A DNA stretch of 64,000 nt from Ostreococcus lucimarinus CCE9901. Its lineage: Eukaryota; Chlorophyta; Mamiellophyceae; Mamiellales; Bathycoccaceae. The notes under the pieces are model-generated. The model was not told the DNA's origin and did not search any database. It saw nothing but the letters and a program-made list of their open reading frames with translations. Shown one piece after another: positions 10,301-18,307 of this stretch (the first letter of the stretch is position 1; every line of letters begins with the position of its first letter). The stretch is from NCBI RefSeq assembly GCF_000092065.1, contig NC_009361.1:434001-498000 (forward strand), read 5' to 3'. The position numbers and the translations under genes were made by a program.

Positions 10301-10569
10301 GTCTTGATCATCCCTTTCGCGCTCTTCGTGCTCGACCGTCCGATGGATTTCATCTTCGCCCCGAGCGCGACCGCCAACGCGGTCAAAATCGCGCTCTTCC
10401 CGCTCCCGTTCTCGCCCGTGACGTAATTGATTCGCGGTCCGAGCTCAACCTTTGCGTTCGCGTGGCACATGAAGTTGTGCATGGTGACGCGAACGAACGC
10501 CCCGGCGACGCCTGGGAAGTGCGTCGGGGGCTTCGTTTCGGCGCCCTTGCGCTCCGTCTTCGCCACCAT
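7387..10569 (-). CDS. SMC6: SMC6, Smc5/6 complex ATPase
   Basis: 1060 residues, intronless. The N-terminus has the SMC6-type sequence MHNFMCHANAKVELGPRINY followed by Walker A GENGSGKS (52-59). Two long coiled coils flank a hinge (about 450-640). The C-terminal head has the ABC signature LSGGERS (971-977) and Walker B FRAMDEFDVF. The HNFMCH sequence and the length identify SMC6 rather than SMC5 or RAD50. The Smc5/6 complex acts in recombination repair and replication-fork stability. A partner subunit, NSE1, is encoded about 9.4 kb downstream. Confidence 0.95.
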   Translation of the reverse strand: MVAKTERKGAETKPPTHFPGVAGAFVRVTMHNFMCHANAKVELGPRINYVTGENGSGKSAILTALAVALGAKMKSIGRSSTKSAKGMIKTGASFARVVVVISNDGEDAFKPDVFGRSITVEKVLNATGANSLKIKSESGETVGTRVDELNKLADHFCIDVDNPITVMTQDMAKKFLHTGDATKKYQFFIDATLLSDLMELQEIAKNKSNEMKDVLNEHLETIPKLREEVAELTHELHSFERVQELRSKAIDFRNRLAWSKVVEAEKKLEEEKEAQQVYVQKRGELQAKLGTAQATLEKAAIDNEEFGRQSEDFSRKLQELSAERRQAENERREAGRQLQKAETDKLSEETSVRKLSKRVSDTESKIQRSLEAQRGDTTETDRRLQKLSSNLVAAKAEIETCSGDIEKLKAGQEDKQRAQSNFARQKKFAENEINDIRKHISTLKQTSSNRLVLFGQQMPRLVDTVQRRLGEFSKPPIGPVGMHVTLKDQSWIVPVEEALGQSMTTFLVSSPKDMDKLRQISKECGMNNLSIQSVDFNRGRYNIPVEKVPNQTEFTSIESVLECKHDVVFNFLVDSAGIERAVLMKDEREARGMFYSGAAKQKQVAVAYTFHRKIFMTGQVVRDEAFKSYNQAQRLGTDPKAQIASMENRVKEKQSEIKLLSNDEAACMRAVKDIANMIKKKEAEFSTLNKNAQKAFSDLQQAKLDAEDSSGTGVDVSTLQEELDSLNVDLSKHQSSLKEAEFAFTQAKEAHDIAENVINEKLSLADSYKAEVEQYAKAMQKIDSERQKAEKQVETCVERLQQADNLIEDCETSIQAMKTECEELADKTKKEICDREVAEHAGDITLLPTQLQRLYEKTKESMKKEESRHKRPYEEVNDELSDRKRKLIKLEHGVESSKKIFQKLRVGVRKRRETMVTQARQTAANVSHRFNYHMQAKGQAGQIEVNYEESQLIIKLKDGTNTRAITDTRALSGGERSYSTLAFNLALGDESDSPFRAMDEFDVFMDAVNRRISMKTLLEFARSDNHSNKQFLFITPQDLSAINADDPDVKVQKMIAARPS

Positions 10570-10653
10570 CGCGCTTCTCTTCGCTCGCGTCGCGTCTCAC
10601 GACGTTCGCGGCGCCGCGCGCGGCGCGATGGCGTCGTCCGTCGCCGGCTGTCG

Positions 10654-10665
10654 AAATTTGAATCG
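10654..10665. promoter_or_regulatory. TTTGAAT element between SMC6 and the phosphotransferase gene
   Basis: AAATTTGAATCG is the only A/T-rich stretch in the 125-bp divergent gap, 30 bp before the phosphotransferase ATG. Similar TTTGAAT boxes occur at 5046, 26691 and 59903-59916. Confidence 0.35.
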
Positions 10666-10694
10666 CGTCGACGCGCGCCGCACACGGCGTCGCG

Positions 10695-11924
10695 ATGCTC
10701 GATTACGTGCGGCGCTCGCGCTTGCACCTCGTCACCGGCGGACACGACGCCGCGGAGGAGACGCCGTGCGCGCACTGCGCGCGCGGGCGCCACGTCGGCG
10801 CGAACGCGCGACGGTGCGCGCAGGTGCGCGCGTACGCGTACTCGAGCCCGAACCTGTCGCTGTGCGAACGACTGTTCCTGAACGCGTTCTGGGACGGCGC
10901 GGTGCGGCGATCGTGCCCGACGTGGATCGCGCCGAACCTCATGACCGCGCTCGGGCTGCTCGCGATCGCGGTGGCGTACGCGCTGATTTGGACGCTGAGC
11001 CCGAATTTAGCCTTCGAGGCGCCGCGGTGGACGTACGCGGCGTGCGCGGCGTTGGCGTTCGCGTATCAAACCGCGGATGGGATGGATGGGAAACAGGCGC
11101 GAAGGACGAAATCTGGATCGCCGTTGGGTGAGGTGGTGGATCACGCGTGCGACGCGCTGTCGATGTGCATTTATCCGTTGATAGTGATGGATATCTTTGG
11201 CGTCGGGCATCGCTCGCGAGACGCTCGGGCGATTTGTACGACTATGATGATGACGGGAAGGGCGATGTTTGTGGTCGATACCGTGTCGTCGACGTTTACC
11301 GGGGTGTTACCCGTGAGCGAATTTTTGGATTCGCAGGAGATTCAGCTCATTTGTCAGACGTTGATGCTTTGCGTGGCGTTTTCGGGATCGAACGCGTTCT
11401 TGTACGCGCCGGTCACCGTCCCGTTCGTGGGCGCAACCACGCTCGGACGCGCGGGCGCGGTGTTTTGCATCACCACGGGCGCGATCTCGCGCGTGGGGAC
11501 GTTCGTTAACACCGTGCTGAAAGCGAACAAAAAAGAGGCGCCGCCACATTGGCCGGCGTATAGGAAGCCGCTTAGCATCGCGGCGAGGTGCGCTCTCGTT
11601 GAAGCGTTTCACGGACTTTGCCTGTACAAGGCGAAGAATTTCGCGTACGCGCACGCGACGAGCTCTATCTTATTCGGCGAGTCGGAAGCGCGCATCATGA
11701 GCATTCGCGTGTCCGATCCCGACTTCCCAGTCACGAACTGGTTAGCTTTGTTCATCATGGCGCTCACGACTGTCGTTCCCGAGGGCGACGCCTTCGTGAG
11801 CGGCATGCTCATGGGCGCCGCCCTCTTCATGCTGCTTCATCGAGGGTCGTGTTTGGCGGCGCAAATCACGGGATGCTTAGGCATGCATCCAAACATTTTT
11901 ATCATCAGGCCGAGAGATGCATAG
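10695..11924 (+). CDS. Choline/ethanolamine phosphotransferase (CDP-alcohol phosphatidyltransferase)
   Basis: 409 residues. It transfers phosphocholine or phosphoethanolamine from the CDP-alcohol to diacylglycerol in ER/Golgi membranes. The full CDP-alcohol phosphotransferase motif DG(x)2AR(x)8G(x)3D(x)3D is present: D131, G132, A135, R136, G145, D149 and D153. Around it are about eight to ten hydrophobic segments and the conserved upstream stretch APNLMTALGLL. The size and motif fit plant AAPT or yeast CPT1/EPT1; substrate choice cannot be read. An N-terminal extension of about 45 residues with CAHC and a further Cys is not part of the core family. Confidence 0.9.
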   Translation: MLDYVRRSRLHLVTGGHDAAEETPCAHCARGRHVGANARRCAQVRAYAYSSPNLSLCERLFLNAFWDGAVRRSCPTWIAPNLMTALGLLAIAVAYALIWTLSPNLAFEAPRWTYAACAALAFAYQTADGMDGKQARRTKSGSPLGEVVDHACDALSMCIYPLIVMDIFGVGHRSRDARAICTTMMMTGRAMFVVDTVSSTFTGVLPVSEFLDSQEIQLICQTLMLCVAFSGSNAFLYAPVTVPFVGATTLGRAGAVFCITTGAISRVGTFVNTVLKANKKEAPPHWPAYRKPLSIAARCALVEAFHGLCLYKAKNFAYAHATSSILFGESEARIMSIRVSDPDFPVTNWLALFIMALTTVVPEGDAFVSGMLMGAALFMLLHRGSCLAAQITGCLGMHPNIFIIRPRDA

Positions 11925-11972
11925 CTTTGTAGATGAATCGAATTCGATTAATTAAAACTTTGTCGCGTTAAA

Positions 11973-12980
11973 TTAAACACGCTCGCATTCGAGAAGGCGG
12001 GAGAAGTAGAAGGACGTCGCGGTCATTTCGCGGCGCTTCACCTTGAAACCGGCAGCCTTGAGCGCGATTTCAACATCAGCTTCGTCGTGGAGGTACGCGC
12101 GGGTCGCCTTGGACGGTCCCGGGAACAACTCGCCGACGCGCTTCAAGATGAGGTACGCCAACGTCTTCGGCGCGAAGGAGATGATGAGCTTCTTGCTGCT
12201 CAAGCTCGCCAAGTGGTTGATCATACCGTCGACGCGGTCCTTCGGGTAGTGAATCATGACATCGATGCACGTCACCATGTCGTACTTGCCCGTGGCTTCT
12301 TCGAGGCCCATGGCGTCAAACTTGGGCTCGGTCGCCGGCGCCTTGGCGCCGTTCGCCACCAATTCCTTGTATCGGCGCTCCGCTTCGCCGACCATCGAGC
12401 TAGAGATATCACTCGCGCTCACGTTCGCCCCCTGAAGCGCCAACGGAATCGCCAACGACCCCGTCCCGCACCCAGCATCGCACACCGTCACGCCCTCCAA
12501 ATCGTCGTTCTTCACCCACGCCAAAACCTTATCAACCGTTTGTTGATGTCCCTCGCGAATGTCGAGCTGCACCTTATTCACGTCCTCCGTCTCTCCGTAA
12601 ATCTTATTCCACCGTTCGAACCCGGTGGTGTCGAAATAATTCTTCACGCTCGCCGCTTCGTCGCCGCCAGTCTCCGCCATCATCCCCTCGCGTCTTTTGC
12701 TCGGATCCGTCAGCACCAACGCCGCGCCCGCGCCCGCGATCGCCAGCGCGCCGCCGATCGCCAGTCCCGCGCCCTCGGCCGTCTGCGCGATCTCGCTCGC
12801 GCTCGCCGCGCTCGCGCCGAGCGCGCCGAGCGCCGCCGTCACCGCGGGCGCCGTCGTCATCGCCGACGCCTTATCGCGCGCGCGCGCCATCGTCGTCGTC
12901 TTCGCGCGCGGTTTCGTCGCGCGCGCGCGAGGGGCGACGCGCGCGCGCGGGCGGCTCGTCATCGCTCGCGTCGCGCGCAT
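11973..12980 (-). CDS. CHLM: Mg-protoporphyrin IX methyltransferase, plastid
   Basis: 335 residues. It methylates Mg-protoporphyrin IX with S-adenosylmethionine, the second step of the chlorophyll branch, in the plastid. An Arg/Ala/Thr-rich transit peptide (about 1-55) and a hydrophobic stretch precede the class I methyltransferase core: GVTVCDAGCGTGSLAIPLAL is motif I and MVTCIDVMIHYPKDRVDGMI the family-specific acceptor region. The C-terminus RREMTATSFYFSRLLE is diagnostic of CHLM/BchM. The gene is convergent with the phosphotransferase gene (48 bp gap). Confidence 0.95.
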   Translation of the reverse strand: MRATRAMTSRPRARVAPRARATKPRAKTTTMARARDKASAMTTAPAVTAALGALGASAASASEIAQTAEGAGLAIGGALAIAGAGAALVLTDPSKRREGMMAETGGDEAASVKNYFDTTGFERWNKIYGETEDVNKVQLDIREGHQQTVDKVLAWVKNDDLEGVTVCDAGCGTGSLAIPLALQGANVSASDISSSMVGEAERRYKELVANGAKAPATEPKFDAMGLEEATGKYDMVTCIDVMIHYPKDRVDGMINHLASLSSKKLIISFAPKTLAYLILKRVGELFPGPSKATRAYLHDEADVEIALKAAGFKVKRREMTATSFYFSRLLECERV

Positions 12981-13166
12981 CGTGTCGCGTAAAACGCGCG
13001 CTCGCGTGTGCGGCGCGCGCGCGGTGACGCGAACGATGACGAAAGGCGATCGCGTCGAGGGCCGCTTTGAGATCTTTATCCATCCGGTCGGTTACGGAGA
13101 ATTGCCGAATCGAGGCGCCCGATTGTCGCGACGCCGCGCCGTCGTCACTCTCGCGCGCGCGTCGCC

Positions 13167-13601
13167 ATGCCGCCTCGAAGCGCGCGACGACCGCCCTCGG
13201 CGACGACGATCGACGCGCTGTTCAGGTCGACGAAACCGGGCGCGGCGAGACCGGGCAAGACGAAAGGTGCGCCGCCGACGTCGGGATTTCCGACGCGCGC
13301 GCATCGCCGTCGTTCGACGCGACTGACGACGCGCGCGCGCGCAGGCGCGAACGTCGCGATCGAGGACGACGACGCCGAGACGATCGACGACGACGACGCG
13401 GTCGAGCGCGACGCGCGCGAGCTGAAGACGTTTGACTTGACGTCCAAGTTTGGGCCGTGCTGCGGATTGACGCGAATCGAGCGATGGGATCGCGCGCGCG
13501 CGCTCGGTTTAGACCCGCCGAAGCGCGTGTTAGAGATTCTGCATCGTCGCGGCGAGGCGAGCGCGCGATGGAGAGAGTGCGTGTGGCACGGACGGGTGTG
13601 A
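13167..13601 (+). CDS. POLD4: DNA polymerase delta small subunit (p12)
   Basis: The C-terminal half LKTFDLTSKFGPCCGLTRIE, then RWDRARALGLDPP and WHGRV, matches the p12/POLD4 signature (human LLRQFDLAWQYGPCTGITRLQ, RWCRAKQMGLEPP). I place an in-frame 78-nt intron at 13267-13344 (GTGCGC donor, ACTGAC at 13322-13327, GCAG acceptor). Splicing gives 118 residues, close to the 107 of human p12, and removes an Arg-rich insert. TTIDALF near residue 13 could be a PCNA-interaction motif. POLD4 stabilises polymerase delta and is often absent from reduced genomes. Confidence 0.85.
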   Translation: MPPRSARRPPSATTIDALFRSTKPGAARPGKTKGAPPTSGFPTRAHRRRSTRLTTRARAGANVAIEDDDAETIDDDDAVERDARELKTFDLTSKFGPCCGLTRIERWDRARALGLDPPKRVLEILHRRGEASARWRECVWHGRV

Positions 13602-13835
13602 GCGAGAGCGAGGGACGCCCCGGCGTCGAGCGGCGGCGGTGCCGGGTATCGCGACGACGCGATCGAACCGCCGATCGGTCGTCGCGACGACGAGCGCGAC
13701 GATTGAATTGTAAGATACGAAGATGGATTGACGCGATCTCGCCGTTCGCGCCGCGCTCGCGAGGTTTCGCGTCGACCGCCCTCGGCGTCCTATCCGTCCG
13801 CAGACGCCGCCTCGGCTCGGCGCTCTCGCGCGACC

Positions 13836-15362
13836 ATGCTCGCCCCGCTCGCGCCTCGCGACGCGCATCCGCCGTGGTTCTTGGCGTTATTGGTGCTCCT
13901 CAACGTCGTCGACGCGTTTCACCTGAACATCGTGTGGCCGATGCTTCCGTTCGCCGTGCGAGACTTTGGCGTCGCCGAAATCGACGTCGGCTTTTACTGC
14001 GGCGTGATAGGCGCCGCCGCGCCGCTGGGCGCGCTGCTCAGCGCGTATCAGTGGGGAAGAATCTCTGACAGATACGGACGACGCCCGGCGCTGATCGCCG
14101 GGAGCGCGCTGAGCACGATGAGCGTGTTCGTGTTCGGGACGGCGAAGAGCGTCCGCGCCGCGGCGCTCGGCCGCTGGATGTCCGGGCTTCTCAACGGGAA
14201 CGCCGCCATCGTGAAGACGTATTTGGGCGAAACGTCCACGAAAAAGGCGCAGAGCGAAGCTTTCGGAGTTCTGGCGTTCGGTTACGGGTTGGCGTCGACG
14301 TTAGCGCCGGCCGCGGCGGGATTTTTACAAAGGCCCGCGCGTCGTTGGCCAGAGACGTTCGCGGGGACGGCGTTCGATACGTATCCGTATCTCCTGCCGA
14401 TGTGCGTCGCGGCGTGCCTGACGGGACTCGGGGCGGTATTAGGGGTGTTATTGTTACCCGAAACAGCGTCGTTCGTGCGACGCGCCGAGGCTAAGGCGAT
14501 GGCGCGAAACGGCGACGAGGAAAAGCGTCTCGTCAAGTTGGCTTCGGCGGGCGACTTGCGAGCGATAGAGTTGCGCGACGTGGACGAGTGGTCGGACGTC
14601 GCCGGTGACAAGGGTGAATCTGACGACGTCGAAGATGTGGCACCGAAAGAAGTCCTATTCACGCCCGAGACGACTCGCGCTGTCGCGTGCTACGCCGTCC
14701 TCGCCGCCATCGCGATCGGGTACGACGAGATGCTTCCGGTGTTCTTAAAGACCTCGCACGAGTTAGGAGGGTGCGAATTCGCGCCGCGAGATATCGGTAT
14801 TTTGTTGGTGTGCGGTGGTGTCACGCTTTTGGTCTTTCAATTGGTGTTGTATCCGCGAATCGCCGACGCGCTCGGCGCCGTGCGCGCATTCAGATTCGGC
14901 GTCGCGCTCTTCGCCGCCGTGTCCATGCTCGCGCCGTTCGCGTCGGTGATGCCGAACGAACCCATGCTGTGGACAGTCGCACTCGTGTCGCAGTGCACGA
15001 AAATTTGCGCATTGGGGATCGGATTCGTAAGTATCACCATCGTGGTGAATAACTCGTGCGAGGACGCCGTCAAAGCTCGCGTGAACGGCATCGCTGGCAC
15101 CACGTCGGCGTTTGCGCGCATCGTCGCCCCAGTCATTTGCGGCTGGACATTTGCCGGCGCCATGCGATTGACTTTTCCGGCGCGGCAATTCCTTCCATTC
15201 GCCTTCATCTGCGCCGTCACGGTCGCGCTTCGCGTCATCGCCGAACGCCTGCCGACGGCGCTGGACAGCCCCACATCGTCCGTCGCCGACGTCGATACTC
15301 TTCCATCCGACGACCCCGCGCCCGTCGCGCCCGTCGCATCAAATTTAGATTCGCCCTGTTAG
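13836..15362 (+). CDS. MFS transporter, ZIF1-like (zinc-induced facilitator family)
   Basis: 508 residues from the ATG at 13836; an upstream in-frame start adds only an Arg/Ser leader. About 12 hydrophobic segments with the MFS loop motif GRISDRYGRRPALI between TM2 and TM3, and GYGLASTLAPAAAGFL in TM5, which recalls plant ZIF1/ZIFL carriers and drug-H+ antiporters. An acidic cytoplasmic loop lies between TM6 and TM7. The likely role is proton-coupled export of a small solute or metal chelator across the vacuolar or plasma membrane; the substrate is not readable. Confidence 0.8.
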   Translation: MLAPLAPRDAHPPWFLALLVLLNVVDAFHLNIVWPMLPFAVRDFGVAEIDVGFYCGVIGAAAPLGALLSAYQWGRISDRYGRRPALIAGSALSTMSVFVFGTAKSVRAAALGRWMSGLLNGNAAIVKTYLGETSTKKAQSEAFGVLAFGYGLASTLAPAAAGFLQRPARRWPETFAGTAFDTYPYLLPMCVAACLTGLGAVLGVLLLPETASFVRRAEAKAMARNGDEEKRLVKLASAGDLRAIELRDVDEWSDVAGDKGESDDVEDVAPKEVLFTPETTRAVACYAVLAAIAIGYDEMLPVFLKTSHELGGCEFAPRDIGILLVCGGVTLLVFQLVLYPRIADALGAVRAFRFGVALFAAVSMLAPFASVMPNEPMLWTVALVSQCTKICALGIGFVSITIVVNNSCEDAVKARVNGIAGTTSAFARIVAPVICGWTFAGAMRLTFPARQFLPFAFICAVTVALRVIAERLPTALDSPTSSVADVDTLPSDDPAPVAPVASNLDSPC

Positions 15363-15497
15363 TCACGTAGTGTTGTAGTGTGTAGTTGCGTTTGCGTTTG
15401 CGTTTCCGCGCCGCCGCCGCCGCCGCCGCGCTCGACTTCACGACTTCGCGACTTCGACGCGCGCCACCTCGCCGCACACCTCGCCTCGTCCGCGGCG

Positions 15498-17051
15498 ATG
15501 CGCGACGACGACGCGACGTTCGACGTCGCGTACGACGTCGCGCGAACCGCGTCGTGGATCCGCGACGGCGCGTTCTCGCGCGTCGCCCTGCAGTTACCCG
15601 ACGACAAGCTTCCCGACGCCGCCAGGCTCGCGCGCGCGCTTCAAACCGCGCTCGCGCGCGACGACGACGCCGCGCGAGCGTCGCGCGAGGTCTTCGTCCT
15701 CGCGGACACGACGTTCGGGTCGTGCTGCGTCGACGAAGTCGCGGCGGCGCACCGGGACGCCGACGCCATCGTACACTTCGGACGCGCGTGCTGCTCACCG
15801 ACGAGCCGAACGCCGGCGCGGTTGGTGTTCGATCGTAAAGAAATCGATTGCGCTCGATGCGCGCGCGCGCTCGAGGCGCACGCCGCGGCGTCGGCGAGGC
15901 GCGGGGCGCGCGCGGTGGTGGCGCTGTGCGACCAGGAATACTTTTGGGCGCTCGACGAGTTGAAGCGAGCTTCGACGAGCTCGACCGCGAACGTTCAGGG
16001 CGCGGAGATCTTCATCGCGGACGCGGTTGAGGTCGAAGTCGATCCGAGCCGCGATTCGAGAGTGCGAGGGAGGGATGAGGACGCGTCGACGACGCGAGTC
16101 GGCGCGTCGCGATTTCGACCGCCGAATGGGACGACGAACGAGGATTGCGCGTACGTGTGGATCGGTGCGACGGGGCCGGCGATGACGCATGCGATGCTGG
16201 TTTTGGGCGATTGCGCGGCGAAGTTCGGTGGGATGGCGCAGTACGATCCATCGGTGGATGGCGACGCGGTGCGCGTCGAGGCGGACGGCGCCGGCGAAGC
16301 CGCGAGGGCGTTGAAGCGAAGGAGATTCTTGATAGCGAAGGCCAAGGAAGCCAGGGTGGTTGGCATCATCGCCGGTACTTTAGGTGTCGCGGGTTACCGC
16401 GAAATGATCGAAAACTTGCGCAAGTTGATTGCGAATAGTGGGCGTAAGAGTTACACCGTCGTCGCGGGAAAGCCGAATCCGCAAAAGTTGGCCAACTTCC
16501 CCGAGATTGAGGTCTTCATAATGGTGAGCTGCGAGTTGACGGCGTTGATGGACGGGCGCGATTACATGCAACCGATCATAACCCCGTACGAGGCCACGAT
16601 CGCGTTCACGCCGGGAAAGATGTGGATGGGCGAAGTCAAGCTCGATTTCGCGTCGGTGCCGACGTTCGAAGACGTCGTCGCGAATGGCGACGACGACGAC
16701 GACGTTCAACCAGAGTTCAGCCTCGTTTCTGGCACGTACATATCACCGGTGAACGCCTCGTCGTCCGCGCACGACGCCGACGACATCGACGCCCTCACCG
16801 GCACCGAGCTCGCTCGCCGCGCCGAGGGCGCGCTCTCCCTCCGCGCCTCCGGCGTCTCCGACGCCGTCGTCACCTCCGGCGCCGAATACCTCATCTCCAA
16901 GCGCACGTACACCGGTCTCGAGCCCGGCCCGAAGCGCGACGACGAAACGGGCGCCATCGCGGACGCCCCGCTCGAAGCCGCGCGCGGTCTCTCCGGCCGC
17001 GCCAAATCGTACGCCGACGAGTCGCCCGCGTCCGCCGCCACCGACCCCTAG
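15498..17051 (+). CDS. DPH2: Diphthamide biosynthesis protein 2
   Basis: 517 residues from the ATG at 15498; the open frame upstream is Cys/Pro-rich leader and unlikely to be translated. DPH2 pairs with DPH1 in the [4Fe-4S] radical enzyme that starts diphthamide synthesis on EF2. Family blocks are VALQLPDDKL, ADTTFGSCCVDEV, VHFGRACCSP, and the C-terminal VAGKPNPQKLANFPEIEVFI, SCELTALMDGRDYMQPIITP and AFTPG. Cys residues sit in all three lobes. A low-complexity insert (about 185-215) is lineage-specific. Confidence 0.95.
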   Translation: MRDDDATFDVAYDVARTASWIRDGAFSRVALQLPDDKLPDAARLARALQTALARDDDAARASREVFVLADTTFGSCCVDEVAAAHRDADAIVHFGRACCSPTSRTPARLVFDRKEIDCARCARALEAHAAASARRGARAVVALCDQEYFWALDELKRASTSSTANVQGAEIFIADAVEVEVDPSRDSRVRGRDEDASTTRVGASRFRPPNGTTNEDCAYVWIGATGPAMTHAMLVLGDCAAKFGGMAQYDPSVDGDAVRVEADGAGEAARALKRRRFLIAKAKEARVVGIIAGTLGVAGYREMIENLRKLIANSGRKSYTVVAGKPNPQKLANFPEIEVFIMVSCELTALMDGRDYMQPIITPYEATIAFTPGKMWMGEVKLDFASVPTFEDVVANGDDDDDVQPEFSLVSGTYISPVNASSSAHDADDIDALTGTELARRAEGALSLRASGVSDAVVTSGAEYLISKRTYTGLEPGPKRDDETGAIADAPLEAARGLSGRAKSYADESPASAATDP

Positions 17052-17277
17052 CCCTCCGAGCGCGTTCCGACGCCCGCGCGTCGTTAAACCATCCCATCAT
17101 CCCATCGTCCCGTCATCGCGCGTTCCGAAGCGCGTTTCCCGCGTTCGCCCGTTCCCGCGTCTCCGCGCGTCCGCGTTGACCGTCCCGCTCGCGCCGACGC
17201 CTCTCATCCATCGTCGTCCGTCCGTCCCCCACACGCGCGCGCGCCGTCACCGCTCGAACTCACCGCGCGCTCCTTCG

Positions 17278-18072
17278 ATGTCCGCGCCCTCCGCGCCGAC
17301 GACGGACGTCCCGCCGCCTCCCGCGTCCGCGCGCGCGCCCGCCGACGCCGCCGCGCCGACCTCGACGGCGGCGGTTGACTCGACGCCCGCGACCGCGCCG
17401 CGCGCCGAGTCGACGCCCGCGCGCCCCGTGACGCTCGGTCCCGTGACGTTCGACACCGGCGACGACGTGATGCGATACTTCGGCGCGCTTCGAAACGAGC
17501 TGACGCTGGATCAAAACATGAACGAGTACGAAGCCGCGACGACGGAGGCGCTGCTGCGACTCGGCCACGAGGACGCGGCGAAGAAATTCGGCAGCGGCCT
17601 GCGCGCGTTCCAGGTCAGGAATCATCCCGTGCACAACACGCGATGCTTCATGATCGTGCGCACCGACGGGACGATGGAGGACTTTTCGTATCGAAAGTGC
17701 GCGGCGCGGTTGTTTCCGGGATACGACCCGGCGACGTTTCGCGAAAAGACGGGCGCCGCGCGAAGCGGCGGCGGTCGCGGTGGTCGCGGCGGTGGTGGGC
17801 GCGGCGGTGGGCGCGGTGCTCGCGGCGGTGGTCGCGGCGGTGGTCGCGGCGGTGGTCGCGGCGGTGGTCGCGGCGGTGGTCGCGGCGGTCGCGGCGGTCG
17901 CGGCGGCGGCCGCGGGAATTTCGGCCGCGGCGGCGGTCGCGGCGGCGGCCGCGGGAATTCCGGTCGCGGCGGCGGTCGAGGCGGTCCCGATCGCGGCGGC
18001 GATCGTTTCGGCGGCGGCGCCGATCGCGGCGGCGGCGGCGGCGACCGACCGCGGTTCGGCCGTCCGTATTAG
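17278..18072 (+). CDS. DCL-type DUF3223 protein with C-terminal RGG/GAR tail
   Basis: 264 residues. An Ala/Pro/Thr-rich N-terminus (possible transit peptide) leads into a DUF3223 domain at about 75-155 whose core FQVRNHPVHNTRCFMIVRTD, then DFSYRKCAARLFPGY, matches plant DEFECTIVE CHLOROPLASTS AND LEAVES proteins (HPxF..SRCLFIVRKDG..VDFSYWKC). In plants this family acts in plastid rRNA maturation and also forms the C-terminal domain of Pol V subunit NRPE1. From residue 161 the protein is almost only Gly and Arg in RGG repeats, an RNA-binding and arginine-methylation type tail. Encoded by GGCGGTCGC-type DNA repeats at 17765-18060. Confidence 0.75.
   Translation: MSAPSAPTTDVPPPPASARAPADAAAPTSTAAVDSTPATAPRAESTPARPVTLGPVTFDTGDDVMRYFGALRNELTLDQNMNEYEAATTEALLRLGHEDAAKKFGSGLRAFQVRNHPVHNTRCFMIVRTDGTMEDFSYRKCAARLFPGYDPATFREKTGAARSGGGRGGRGGGGRGGGRGARGGGRGGGRGGGRGGGRGGGRGGRGGRGGGRGNFGRGGGRGGGRGNSGRGGGRGGPDRGGDRFGGGADRGGGGGDRPRFGRPY
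17765..18060 (+). repeat. Coding GGYGGTCGC repeat array (RGG tail)
   Basis: About 300 bp of imperfect 9- to 12-bp units made of GGC, GGT and CGC codons inside the DCL-like gene. It drives long spurious open frames on both strands, which should be ignored. Confidence 0.85.
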
Positions 18073-18307
18073 ACTTCGTCGCGACTTCGACGCGAAGACG
18101 ACGCCGCGATTGTTGATTGATGATGCATGATCGATGACCTCGCGCCTCACATCGCCGCGCGTTTCGCGACTTCGATCGCGAGCGGCGCGTCGCATCGCGC
18201 TCGCCGCGCGCGCTCGCGACGCGCTCGCGACGCGCCGGTGAATCGATTCGATCGCGACCGGGACAATCCGCGTCAGCACTGCGCGCTCGAAATCGCTCGC
18301 GACGACC

